DNA of 33,459 nucleotides, taken from the IMG/VR virus record IMGVR_UViG_3300049255_000086, positions 1-33,459 of that record, one strand, 5' to 3'. Position 1 is the stretch's first letter, and each line of letters begins with the position of its first letter. Under the pieces are notes generated by a model. It did not search any database. It was not told the origin of the DNA and saw nothing but the letters and a program-made list of their open reading frames with translations. The position numbers were made by a program, and so were the translations under genes. Below are positions 13,547 through 20,744 of the stretch, piece after piece. The DNA is from a virus.

Positions 13547-13575
13547 TTGCAATTAATTGCACTATGCCCTAGTTT
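13547..13575 (+). promoter_or_regulatory. promoter of the PPDK-like gene
   Basis: TTGCAA (13547-13552), 17 bp, TAGTTT (13570-13575). The -35 is part of the exact operator, and an imperfect dyad (13562-13571 / 13577-13585) surrounds the -10. Confidence 0.65.
13548..13561. promoter_or_regulatory. exact operator palindrome over -35
   Basis: TGCAATTAATTGCA upstream of the PPDK-like gene, paired with a second copy 23 bp upstream, making this the strongest-looking control region in the window. Confidence 0.85.
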
Positions 13576-13601
13576 GTAGGGGTAGCCAAGGAGGGCAGCA
13601 A

Positions 13602-15581
13602 ATGACAAATTCTCTCGTATACCGCTTCTCAAAAAACCACTGCGATTGGGCTGGCAGCGCAGCCGACGCCAAGAAAATTCTCGGCGGCAAAGGCGCGGGC
13701 CTGGTCAAGATGTCTCAGCATGAAATGCCGGTTCCTCCGGGCTTCACAATCCCGACGACCGCCTGCAATGAATACCATGCAAATACAGTGACTGGCGCGG
13801 CTCTCGCCAGCTCCTACCTCGCCAAGATCATGGCCGAAGTCGAGAAGGCCGACGAGTGGCTTCACGCCCATTTCTCCTATCGCCCGCTCGTATCTGTCCG
13901 TTCCGGCGCTCCAATCTCAATGCCGGGCATGATGGACACAATCCTAAATGTCGGTCTCACGTCCGAGACGCTTCCCGACTGGATTGAGCGTCTTGGCGAG
14001 CGCGCCGCCTTGGACTCTTATCGCCGTCTCATTCAAATGCTCGGCGCTACTGCCTACGGCGTTCCGATGGAAAAGTTCGAAAAGCAGCTCGATTGGATCA
14101 AGGCCAAGGCTGACGTCAAAAACGATGCTGACCTCGATGCTGTCGCACTTTCCATGCTGGTGGCGACCTACCTCGAAGTCTTCGCCATGCACGTAGGCCA
14201 CGCTTTCCCGCAAAGCCGCGAGGAGCAGCTTAAAGCCGCCATTCGTGCCGTCTTCAATTCCTGGCACAATGAACGCGCTGTGGCTTACCGCGACTTGAAT
14301 AAAATCCCCCATGACATGGGCACCGCAGTTACCGTGCAGGCCATGGTGTTCGGCAACACCGGCAACAACTCTGGCTCTGGCGTTCTCTTCACTCGCAACC
14401 CCCTTACTGGCGAGGCGAAGATCATGGGTGAGTATCTTGCCAACGCTCAGGGCGAGGATGTGGTGGCGGGCATTCGCACTCCGCTCAATCTCGATGAAAT
14501 CGACGCCCCTTGGCGCGGCGAATTGGACATTCTCTGCTTCCAACTCGAAGAGATGTACGCCGACATGGTGGACTGCGAGTTCACCGTTCAGGACGATTGC
14601 CTTTTCCTGCTTCAGTCCCGCGTGGGCAAGCGTTCCGCACGCGCTGCCTTCCGTATCGCGGTCGATCTCGTCAATGAGGGCATGATCGACCGTGGCACGG
14701 CGCGTCAGCGCCTTACAGTCGAGCAGTTCAAGGTGCTCCGTCGCCCAAGCATCGATCCTTCATTCAAGACCAAGCCGACGCATGTTGGTCTGCCGGCTTG
14801 CCCTGGCATCGTCTCGGGCGTGCCTGTTTACTCCGCCGAAGATGCAGTTAATTGCAAAGAGCCTTGTATCCTCGTCTCGCACGAGACGACGCCCGAAGAC
14901 ATTAAAGGCATGAACGCGGCCATTGGCATTCTCACGCAGACTGGCGGCGCGACTAGCCACGCAGCGGTCGTCGCTCGCGCTATGGACAAGACCTGCGTCA
15001 CCGGCTGTACCGATCTCAAGATCGAGGCGATGAAGGGCGTCGTTAAGCGCGTCACGATCAACGGCGACACAGGCGACATTTGGTTCGATGTCGAGGTTCC
15101 GGTCATCGACAGCTCCGACGCGCCCGAACTCAATACCGTTATCGATTGGTGCCTGGAAGTCATGGGCGTCTGCGAGGCCACCGTGACCGACATTGGCATG
15201 GACAAGCCGCACACCATTCAAGCCGCGCAATGGTGGGGCAATGAAGACGTTCTTCAGGCCGTACTCGACGGCATCGCAGAGCTGCCGCAGCGCCAGCACA
15301 TCACGCTTGACCTCACCCCTCCGTCAGCTTTCGTTTCGTCTGCTGACGCCGAGCTGACAGACTGTTTCGGCGTGATCTACGACGATAAGAAGTTTGCCTA
15401 CCGCGCTTCGCAAATTCTTGTCGAGCGCGCCAGCGAGCTTAAAGGCTTAGCGCTCAGAAATTTCTATGGCAATATCAAGCTTGCCGATCTTGGCTACACC
15501 GTTGCGGGTTTTGGTCTTCAATCCGTACCTACGGCAGTTCCTGCCGACTTTGCCGCCTATACAGTGCTGGCGCGGGCGTAG
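13602..15581 (+). CDS. PPDK-like protein lacking the PEP/pyruvate domain
   Basis: 659 aa; full pyruvate phosphate dikinases are about 870-900 aa. The ATP-grasp domain is well preserved: GGKGAGLVKM, VPPGFTIPTTAC, VSVRSGAPISMPGMMDT, SGVLFTRNPLTGE, LLQSRVGKRS. The swivelling phosphohistidine domain has GGATSHAAVVAR with the catalytic His453. Instead of the C-terminal TIM barrel that binds PEP/pyruvate there are about 150 unrelated residues. It could thus phosphorylate its histidine from ATP but needs another acceptor, which might be bound by the new C-terminus or a partner. The ATG at 13602 follows AAGGAGG. No frameshift is visible, so this looks like a designed architecture rather than a broken gene. 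Confidence 0.9.
   Translation: MTNSLVYRFSKNHCDWAGSAADAKKILGGKGAGLVKMSQHEMPVPPGFTIPTTACNEYHANTVTGAALASSYLAKIMAEVEKADEWLHAHFSYRPLVSVRSGAPISMPGMMDTILNVGLTSETLPDWIERLGERAALDSYRRLIQMLGATAYGVPMEKFEKQLDWIKAKADVKNDADLDAVALSMLVATYLEVFAMHVGHAFPQSREEQLKAAIRAVFNSWHNERAVAYRDLNKIPHDMGTAVTVQAMVFGNTGNNSGSGVLFTRNPLTGEAKIMGEYLANAQGEDVVAGIRTPLNLDEIDAPWRGELDILCFQLEEMYADMVDCEFTVQDDCLFLLQSRVGKRSARAAFRIAVDLVNEGMIDRGTARQRLTVEQFKVLRRPSIDPSFKTKPTHVGLPACPGIVSGVPVYSAEDAVNCKEPCILVSHETTPEDIKGMNAAIGILTQTGGATSHAAVVARAMDKTCVTGCTDLKIEAMKGVVKRVTINGDTGDIWFDVEVPVIDSSDAPELNTVIDWCLEVMGVCEATVTDIGMDKPHTIQAAQWWGNEDVLQAVLDGIAELPQRQHITLDLTPPSAFVSSADAELTDCFGVIYDDKKFAYRASQILVERASELKGLALRNFYGNIKLADLGYTVAGFGLQSVPTAVPADFAAYTVLARA
14843..14856. 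promoter_or_regulatory. operator palindrome, 1 mismatch, inside the PPDK-like gene
   Basis: TGCAGTTAATTGCA, read in a different codon phase from the other intragenic copies (GCA GTT AAT TGC; A-V-N-C). No promoter seen. Confidence 0.6.
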
Positions 15582-15598
15582 GGGAAAGGAATTTCGTC

Positions 15599-15901
15599 AT
15601 GGCTCTTGTTCTCACTCTTCGCGAAGGCGATGACTTCTACGTCGAGGACCAACGGTTTGTGGTTCTGGAAATCTACAGCCAGACGAGTTTTCGTTTGAAC
15701 AAGGAAGGCCATTGCACGTATGAAGTGACCGAGTACGAAGGCATTGAAGTAATTCCTGATGTTTTTGTTTCATCTGGCGACTATTATCAGAACGGGGTCG
15801 TTCGGGTTGTTATCGATGCGCCGCGATCTGTTCTTATACTGCGCGGGGCAAAGTATCGGGAGATGACTAACGATGGGCACGAGGGACTGCATTGTAAGTG
15901 A
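15599..15901 (+). CDS. CsrA-like protein with an internal insertion
   Basis: 100 aa. The beginning LVLTLREGDDFYVEDQRFVV parallels the CsrA start (LVLTR..GE...I.D.I.V), and VVRVVIDAPRSVLILRGAKYREM (about 67-89) parallels VRLGINAPKEVAVHREEIY. Between them lie about 35 extra residues (EGHCTYEVTEYEGIEVIPDV). CsrA dimers bind GGA motifs in mRNA leaders and block or stabilise translation, so a phage version could redirect host carbon metabolism or phage mRNAs. The match is by eye and moderate; another small beta-barrel is possible. The ATG follows AAAGGA. It is 17 bp after the PPDK-like gene, probably in the same operon. Confidence 0.55.
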   Translation: MALVLTLREGDDFYVEDQRFVVLEIYSQTSFRLNKEGHCTYEVTEYEGIEVIPDVFVSSGDYYQNGVVRVVIDAPRSVLILRGAKYREMTNDGHEGLHCK

Positions 15902-16088
15902 CGCCGCCAAGCTGATGGCGAGAAATGCCGGAATCTACGGCGATCCAGTTGCGCGCCTACGCAGGATGGCAAGACGCTCAGCTCCGGTCACGTCCGACTT
16001 CGGAAACCGGCGCTACCTCGATTGGTTCATGTTTATTAGCAATGGCGTGATCCGAAGCGTCATGCGTGTGAACCAGCTTCGCAATTAA
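15873..16088 (+). CDS. hypothetical basic protein (71 aa)
   Basis: ATG at 15873 overlapping the CsrA-like gene by 29 bp; an internal ATG at 15915 is an alternative start. Arginine-rich (ARLRRMARRSAPV), with a hydrophobic C-terminal half (YLDWFMFISNGVIRSVM). Unrecognised. Its TAA stop lies inside an operator copy (16080-16093), so the gene end and the control site overlap. Confidence 0.5.
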   Translation: MGTRDCIVSDAAKLMARNAGIYGDPVARLRRMARRSAPVTSDFGNRRYLDWFMFISNGVIRSVMRVNQLRN

Positions 16089-16093
16089 TTGCA
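16080..16093. promoter_or_regulatory. operator palindrome, 1 mismatch
   Basis: CGCAATTAATTGCA; contains the stop codon of the gene at 15873 and lies about 10 bp before the ribosome site of the first phosphatase-like gene. No convincing promoter overlaps it. Confidence 0.7.
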
Positions 16094-16115
16094 ACTTAAC
16101 AGAAAAGGATATGGC

Positions 16116-16916
16116 ATGGCTGCCAAGACCAAGACTGCAAAGGCTGACAGCGCACAAGCTGAGCAGCTTACAAAACCGAAAAGGAAGCCGAAAGCGCCCA
16201 AGCCCAAACCGGTGCTGGTCGCCGACGCTGCTTTCGAGCCTACCGCGCCCGTCGAGGTCGTAGCGCCAATCGAGCCTGTTGTGCCGGTCGAGGCTTCACC
16301 GGCAGAACTCGAAGTCACAGCATCAACCCCCAAGCCACGGAGGGCACCAGTGAAGAAGAAAAAGCACATCGAACCTAAACCCGATCTCGTCAGGGCCGAG
16401 CCGACGCCGCGCCGCATCTTTGCCCCGCGCGACAATAAGGGCAACGGCACCCTGGAGGTTCGTCTCGGCATCCTGTTCGGGTGTCACACGCTCAAGTTCA
16501 CGGGCGGTCCTTTCGACTCTTTCGACCCGAAGCCTGGATGGTTCGGCATCTGCGTTCGCGCCGAGCGTGTGAACAAAGATGCCGTCAGCTTCCACCTACC
16601 AATCATCGACTTCTCGGTTCCGAAAGACGACGAGCTTGTCCGGCAAGCGCTTATTGCGGCTTACAGGGCGGCTCTCAGCGGCAAGAGTGTTTACATTGGC
16701 TGCATGGGTGGTTACGGCAGAACTGGACTGTTCCTCGCCCTCCTCGCCAAAGTTGCAGGGTACAGCTCGCCAGTGAGCTACGTCCGCGCGAACTACGTCA
16801 GCCGCGCTGTCGAGACGGATGCGCAGCTCAAGTACGTTACGCATTTCAATGTGCTGCCGGTGCGCATTGCGCTGCGCCGCATGGGCTGGAAGGCTCGCCT
16901 CGGCCTCAAAATATAA
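16116..16916 (+). CDS. Cys-X5-Arg phosphatase-like protein with extended N-terminus
   Basis: 266 aa. Residues 1-110 are low-complexity, Lys-, Pro-, Ala- and Val-rich and probably disordered. The C-terminal domain carries YIGCMGGYGRTGLFLALLA, the P-loop of tyrosine/dual-specificity phosphatases (Cys196, Arg202), preceded by a strand and an acidic stretch (IDFSVPKDDEL) that may hold the general acid. Substrate unknown: phosphoprotein, RNA 5' ends or small molecules are possible. The ATG at 16116 follows AAAAGGA. Inside, CGGAGGG (16338-16344) precedes an in-frame GTG at 16350, so a 188-aa product containing only the catalytic domain could also be made. Paralogous to the protein at 18133. Confidence 0.8.
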   Translation: MAAKTKTAKADSAQAEQLTKPKRKPKAPKPKPVLVADAAFEPTAPVEVVAPIEPVVPVEASPAELEVTASTPKPRRAPVKKKKHIEPKPDLVRAEPTPRRIFAPRDNKGNGTLEVRLGILFGCHTLKFTGGPFDSFDPKPGWFGICVRAERVNKDAVSFHLPIIDFSVPKDDELVRQALIAAYRAALSGKSVYIGCMGGYGRTGLFLALLAKVAGYSSPVSYVRANYVSRAVETDAQLKYVTHFNVLPVRIALRRMGWKARLGLKI

Positions 16917-16917
16917 T

Positions 16918-16931
16918 TGCAATTAATTGCA
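16918..16931. promoter_or_regulatory. exact operator palindrome upstream of -35
   Basis: TGCAATTAATTGCA (16-bp form TT...AA), ending 8 bp before the -35 at 16940. It lies one base after the preceding stop codon. Confidence 0.8.
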
Positions 16932-16939
16932 AAAAATAC

Positions 16940-16968
16940 TTGCAAAGCGCGACTTCAGGCTGTAGCTT
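16940..16968 (+). promoter_or_regulatory. promoter within a 9-bp dyad
   Basis: TTGCAA (16940-16945), 17 bp, TAGCTT (16963-16968). A perfect inverted repeat CAGGCTGTA (16956-16964) / TACAGCCTG (16974-16982) flanks the -10, suggesting a second, locus-specific control element. Confidence 0.7.
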
Positions 16969-17003
16969 AACAATACAGCCTGAAACGCACCAAGGAGGGT
17001 GGC

Positions 17004-18119
17004 ATGGCACTGACTGATCCGAAATCAACTCTTGCCTATCATAACTCGCGCGTGTTCACCGCTCACCGAGACATGAGTGACGTTCCGGTCGAGAAGGTGT
17101 CTGCTGCTGTGGCTGCCTACATGGCGAAGGACAAGGCCCCCAACACCGGCCCCGAGAGCGAAGCGCTTTGGTTCTACGCGCTCAATCACGGTCTTGCCCT
17201 TATCCGTTCCAGGCGCGCTCCGCTTGAGCCGTTATCCGAGTGGGAGCAGGAATTTGTAGAGACGTATCATTCTATTCTCGGCCCCAAAGCCGTGCGCGCG
17301 TTCTACTATCTCCTGCTCATTTGCACTCGCGAGAGCCGTCACAACAAATCACTCCCGCACGATCTGGCAAAGATCGAGGCCAAGTTCGGCCCCGAGGTTG
17401 CGCAGTTCATCAAGTCTTCGGGCGGCGCCGAGTCCAAAATTCATAAAGCGCTTCTCGAAAAGCCACCAGTCACGACGATTGGCGATTTCGTCAAGTGCCT
17501 GCAATGGCAGTTCTATCATTCCAAGTGGAGTCCCGGCTACGGCGGCAAGGCTTGGGGCAAGGTCACAGACTGTCTCGTCAGCTTTGTCACGGGCGAATAT
17601 TCGGCTGAGATGATGATGGACACGGTATGGACGCTCAGCCACAACAACGGCCCGATCTTCAACAAGGGCCATCTCTACGGTATGTATAATTCTCACAAAT
17701 TGCTGCGCATCCTCGATATTCAGCGCTCCGGTCAAATCCCGCAGGCTATTGCTACAGACAGCGCCGTAGCCCACTACGCTCACCCTGATCTGGTTAAGAT
17801 CATGGCTGCGCTGGCAGAGCACTTCCCTGAGATCAACGGTGTAGTCGATTGGTTCAAAGTCGAGGCTCTTGGCGCGGTCGGCCATTACCCGCAAGAGAAG
17901 ATGAAGCAGGCAACGCTAACCCCCGAAGGGCTGGCTAAGCTCAAAGCAGAGCAGGAAGCTGCTGCTGAACTCGCTGCCGAGAAGGCAGCCAAAAAGGCTC
18001 AGGCTGAAAAGCTGGCCGCTGAAATGGCCGCAATCTCTAAAGCCGAGTTTGAGAAGAAGCATTTTCAGATCATGCCCGAACTTTGGGTAGAAAAGATCAT
18101 CCGCAAAGAAGCCGCTTAG
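17004..18119 (+). CDS. conserved-looking protein of unknown function (371 aa)
   Basis: Not recognised. Residues about 1-300 are helical with many aromatic and histidine residues (TRESRHNKSLPHDL, WTLSHNNGPIFNKGHLYG, AVAHYAHPDLVK), suggesting a folded enzyme-like or RNA-binding domain; about 300-345 is an Ala/Glu/Lys-rich coiled coil (EAAAELAAEKAAKKAQAEKL); a short tail follows. The ATG follows AAGGAGGG (16992-16999). It has its own promoter and lies between two Cys-X5-Arg phosphatase-like genes, a set that may work together. No membrane segment or signal peptide. Confidence 0.8.
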   Translation: MALTDPKSTLAYHNSRVFTAHRDMSDVPVEKVSAAVAAYMAKDKAPNTGPESEALWFYALNHGLALIRSRRAPLEPLSEWEQEFVETYHSILGPKAVRAFYYLLLICTRESRHNKSLPHDLAKIEAKFGPEVAQFIKSSGGAESKIHKALLEKPPVTTIGDFVKCLQWQFYHSKWSPGYGGKAWGKVTDCLVSFVTGEYSAEMMMDTVWTLSHNNGPIFNKGHLYGMYNSHKLLRILDIQRSGQIPQAIATDSAVAHYAHPDLVKIMAALAEHFPEINGVVDWFKVEALGAVGHYPQEKMKQATLTPEGLAKLKAEQEAAAELAAEKAAKKAQAEKLAAEMAAISKAEFEKKHFQIMPELWVEKIIRKEAA

Positions 18120-18132
18120 CCAGGAGGGCACC

Positions 18133-18834
18133 ATGAGCAGAAAGAGCATAGACGACTTCATACACGGCGACCGCGCGGGCATTCGCAGCTATCGCTCCGG
18201 TTTTGCTTCCGACCCCTACTCAAAGGAAACGACTGTGTACGTGCCGCGCTGCTACGAAGGCCACCATCCGCTCAAGCTTCCAGGCGGCGATCTCGTCATT
18301 TATGGAGGCAGTTGCTTGACCCCCAAGATCGAAGACGCCGACATATACATCGGCTTTGACAGCAGTATGAAGCTGACGGGCAAGCAGTACCCTTGGAACG
18401 GCTCTTCGGAAGTCTTGTTCCTGATCCAAGACATGGGCGCCCCGGTTCGTGTCGGCGACTTCAAGAAGCTGGTCGAGTGGACCCTCGACAAGCTGGTTGC
18501 GGGCCAGAAAATCCACGCGGGCTGCATCGGCGGTCACGGTCGCACCGGCACGTTCTTCGCAGCGCTCGTGGCGACACTTGGCGAGAAGAATGCGGTCGCC
18601 TACGTGCGCGAGCACTACTGCAATCGGGCTGTGGAGAGCCAAGAACAGATCAAGTTCCTTGTGGAGCATTTCGGGGTGGTTGACGCCACCGGCTCTAAAT
18701 CGTCTCAGCGCGCTCACGCTCCAGTGTTCGGCAAGGCGGTTGCCAAGCCCGTCGAGAAGTCTATTCCGCCGAAGCGCAGCGCTTTGGTCGAGACGTTCAC
18801 CCCCATGCCCCGAGTTTCAATATGGGACAAGTAG
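18133..18834 (+). CDS. Cys-X5-Arg phosphatase-like protein
   Basis: 233 aa. The P-loop HAGCIGGHGRTGTFFAAL has Cys131 and Arg137; the following helix and VAYVREHYCNRAVESQEQ match the layout of the protein at 16116, which has VSYVRANYVSRAVETDAQ at the same place, so the two are paralogs. It lacks the long disordered N-terminus but has a basic C-terminal tail. PTP/DSP-type phosphatases use a cysteinyl-phosphate intermediate. Substrate unknown. The ATG at 18133 follows AGGAGGG, 13 bp after the previous gene; same operon. Confidence 0.8.
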   Translation: MSRKSIDDFIHGDRAGIRSYRSGFASDPYSKETTVYVPRCYEGHHPLKLPGGDLVIYGGSCLTPKIEDADIYIGFDSSMKLTGKQYPWNGSSEVLFLIQDMGAPVRVGDFKKLVEWTLDKLVAGQKIHAGCIGGHGRTGTFFAALVATLGEKNAVAYVREHYCNRAVESQEQIKFLVEHFGVVDATGSKSSQRAHAPVFGKAVAKPVEKSIPPKRSALVETFTPMPRVSIWDK

Positions 18835-18844
18835 AGGTAGTGTT

Positions 18845-19087
18845 ATGCCCAAGTACCGTATCGCCTACAAAGACGCCGCCGACCTGTTTCTTGACAGGTC
18901 TCCGTTTCGGGTTATCGATGAAGACTTCAAGTCCGAAGACGAAGCTCGGAGCTGGCTGACGAAAGCCTTGATTAGACCGTCCGCGTTCAGTAAGAACGCA
19001 TTCATCATCGTAGAGGAGAGCGCCCTTGTTACCCGACCTAACAGACAAAACGGTTCCGGTGGTGTATCTCGGGCGCGAGTGCTCTAA
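18845..19087 (+). CDS. hypothetical protein (80 aa)
   Basis: ATG at 18845 with AGAGG (18833-18837). Begins MPKYRIAYKDAADLFLDRSP; the first 55 residues look like a small alpha/beta domain (FRVIDEDFKSEDEARSWLTKAL, FIIVEES), and the last 25 are polar and less ordered. It overlaps the next gene by 62 bp, so the C-terminal tail may be dispensable. Function unknown. Confidence 0.6.
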   Translation: MPKYRIAYKDAADLFLDRSPFRVIDEDFKSEDEARSWLTKALIRPSAFSKNAFIIVEESALVTRPNRQNGSGGVSRARVL

Positions 19088-19295
19088 GATCACTCTCCTG
19101 CTGTTTTCCGACACGGCAAAGATCATCAAAAACCTTGAAGACCAGGGCTGCACCTTCGTCTTGACCTGCATCGATCCGGTGAAAGCCCCGGCCCAAAATC
19201 TTGGTAAATTTCGGCTCCTGGCAGTGAAATTAATTGCAAAGCTGCTAGACCTAAGCTATACTCTTGGTGTTAAGCCGAGACAACAAGGAGGTTGA
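19026..19295 (+). CDS. hypothetical protein (89 aa, TTG start)
   Basis: TTG start with GAGGAG (19013-19018). Begins MLPDLTDKTVPVVYLGRECS; beta-rich first half (KITLLLFSDTAKIIKNLEDQ, FVLTCID) resembling a small single-domain protein. Its last third contains the operator copy (19225-19238; V-K-L-I-A-K) and the promoter and ribosome site of the next gene, so the C-terminus is probably a by-product of read-through of control DNA. Moderate confidence. Confidence 0.5.
   Translation: MLPDLTDKTVPVVYLGRECSKITLLLFSDTAKIIKNLEDQGCTFVLTCIDPVKAPAQNLGKFRLLAVKLIAKLLDLSYTLGVKPRQQGG
19225..19238. promoter_or_regulatory. operator palindrome, 1 mismatch, over -35
   Basis: TGAAATTAATTGCA. Its intact right half supplies the -35 of the promoter at 19234-19262. 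Confidence 0.75.
19234..19262 (+). promoter_or_regulatory. sigma70-like promoter
   Basis: TTGCAA (19234-19239), 17 bp, TATACT (19257-19262), the best -10 in the window, 35 bp before the start at 19297. The -35 overlaps the operator. Confidence 0.8.
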
Positions 19296-19296
19296 T

Positions 19297-20097
19297 ATGG
19301 CTGTGAAATTCAAGACCGGTCTTAATGGTCTGGCCGCAATTCAGAAGATCGGCATCAAGCAGGCCAATTACGATTGGCTCTCTGTGAGCGAAGTTTCGAT
19401 CAAGCTCACGCCCGACAGGTTCATTTTCTTTCTGCCCACCCCCGATCCCGAAGCGCCGGTACAGACTTGGGAAGTCCCTGTGGCTCTCAATCAGCTTCAC
19501 GCTTTGGCCGCGAACACCCTTAGCGTTTCTCAGAAAGCTTCCCTCGGCGCAGCTATCGACAAGGTGATCGATGAGATCAAGAACTCGAAGGCCAACCTTG
19601 TACCGTTCAAGGACGCGGCTCCCGCCGAAACACATGAGGCTGTATTGAAGGCTCCTTACGTACCAGAGGCCAAGCTTCTTAAGACCGCCAAGCCGGGCGA
19701 GCAGGCGAAAGCCGATTGGTCTGAATTTGACCTCACTCAGCTCAAAACCGCGCCGACCGTCAAGCTTCGCAACGCTGACCGCCTGTACCAGCCGGTTGAC
19801 GGTTCCTCGCCTGGATCGCGCTACTATCTTGTCGCAGGCAACGCCGATCTTCGCGTTGCGGCCCGGTACAGCAGCGCCAGTCTTTCTGTCCGCATCGAAG
19901 GCCCCAAGTTCAGCACCTACGCTGGTGCCATTGCGAAGTGCGGCCTGACTGTCAAAGGCAGCAAAAACTATGCCTCAATTCACCTTTCCGTCTCTGACGA
20001 CTTGCTCGCAGCCAAGACGCTCGGCGCGATCCTTCTCGGTCTCGGCGTGAAGTTCGACAGCGCGTTCCCCGACATCCTAAAGATCAAGGAGGCTTGA
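19297..20097 (+). CDS. hypothetical protein (266 aa)
   Basis: Begins MAVKFKTGLNGLAAIQKIGI; ATG with AAGGAGG at 19285-19291. It appears to have two segments: residues 1-115 (mixed alpha/beta) and about 150-266, a beta-rich domain (LYQPVDGSSPGSRYYLVAG, LRVAARYSSASLSVRIEG) joined by a Lys/Ala/Pro linker. Not recognised. Strong promoter and ribosome site suggest a well-expressed product. Position next to DNA polymerase hints at DNA metabolism, but nothing in the sequence proves it. Confidence 0.75.
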   Translation: MAVKFKTGLNGLAAIQKIGIKQANYDWLSVSEVSIKLTPDRFIFFLPTPDPEAPVQTWEVPVALNQLHALAANTLSVSQKASLGAAIDKVIDEIKNSKANLVPFKDAAPAETHEAVLKAPYVPEAKLLKTAKPGEQAKADWSEFDLTQLKTAPTVKLRNADRLYQPVDGSSPGSRYYLVAGNADLRVAARYSSASLSVRIEGPKFSTYAGAIAKCGLTVKGSKNYASIHLSVSDDLLAAKTLGAILLGLGVKFDSAFPDILKIKEA

Positions 20098-20098
20098 T

Positions 20099-20323
20099 AT
20101 GGCAGCGGTCCCTCTTCTCACCGTCGAGGACTTCAAGAGCTTAGAGGTTGGCGATCAGGTCGAGACCTTTCCTCTCTGGCCGTCGATTACCGGCGACAAG
20201 ATCATCCTTCACACCGTACAGGCCAGCGCCGACCGGAAAGAATTTGCTGTCACCTACTGCGGCATCACAATCGGGCTTTGGGCCTGTGTATCGAACAACG
20301 GGCAACTCAAATGGCATCTATAA
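20099..20323 (+). CDS. hypothetical protein (74 aa)
   Basis: ATG one base after the previous stop, with AAGGAGG (20086-20092). Small beta-rich protein (MAAVPLLTVEDFKSLEVGDQ, IILHTVQASADRKEFAVTYC). Not recognised; soluble. It overlaps the next start by 13 bp, indicating translational coupling. Confidence 0.7.
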   Translation: MAAVPLLTVEDFKSLEVGDQVETFPLWPSITGDKIILHTVQASADRKEFAVTYCGITIGLWACVSNNGQLKWHL

Positions 20324-20733
20324 GCTCGCCTCTCATGTTCGCTCTCGCCGACGAGTTCGGCGTGTCCTTCCAGTACGACGGTGCTGTGAACAGGCTGAGC
20401 GCGGAAGCCTCGCGCCAAGTCATGCTTGGCGATCTCGTCGTCCCGTTTCACGTCCGGCTGGTAGGCTCGCAGATCATATCTCCGAAGCACGTTCTTCTTT
20501 TGTTTCGGGTCAAAGGCAATCTCGGCATCTTCATCAATGCCCGGATCATCAACGGTGTGCCGCATATCGACCTGTACTTCGTCAACCTTCCGAAGCTCAA
20601 AACAGCGCCTGAGAAGTTCTTCGACAAGCGCTACGCGACGGACGAACTCAGCATTGACGAGCTGGGCGAGGCGGTGGTGCGCGCTTTCTGCAAGACGGCT
20701 GTCGGTTGGTGCCCCATTGAAGCGAAGAAGTAG
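20311..20733 (+). CDS. hypothetical protein (140 aa)
   Basis: Begins MASISSPLMFALADEFGVSF. The start is uncertain: ATG at 20311 or 20335, both without a clear ribosome site, with coupling to the preceding gene likely. Beta-strand-rich middle (HVLLLFRVKGNLGIFINARI, GVPHIDLYFVNLP), acidic helical end. Not recognised. It lies 11 bp before DNA polymerase, probably the same transcript. Confidence 0.7.
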   Translation: MASISSPLMFALADEFGVSFQYDGAVNRLSAEASRQVMLGDLVVPFHVRLVGSQIISPKHVLLLFRVKGNLGIFINARIINGVPHIDLYFVNLPKLKTAPEKFFDKRYATDELSIDELGEAVVRAFCKTAVGWCPIEAKK

Positions 20734-20744
20734 CGGATTAGTTC

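Noticed and set aside
13602-15581. PPDK-like gene as a broken or frameshifted full PPDK
   Set aside because: No continuation of PPDK sequence in any frame downstream; the next genes start within 17 bp with their own signals.
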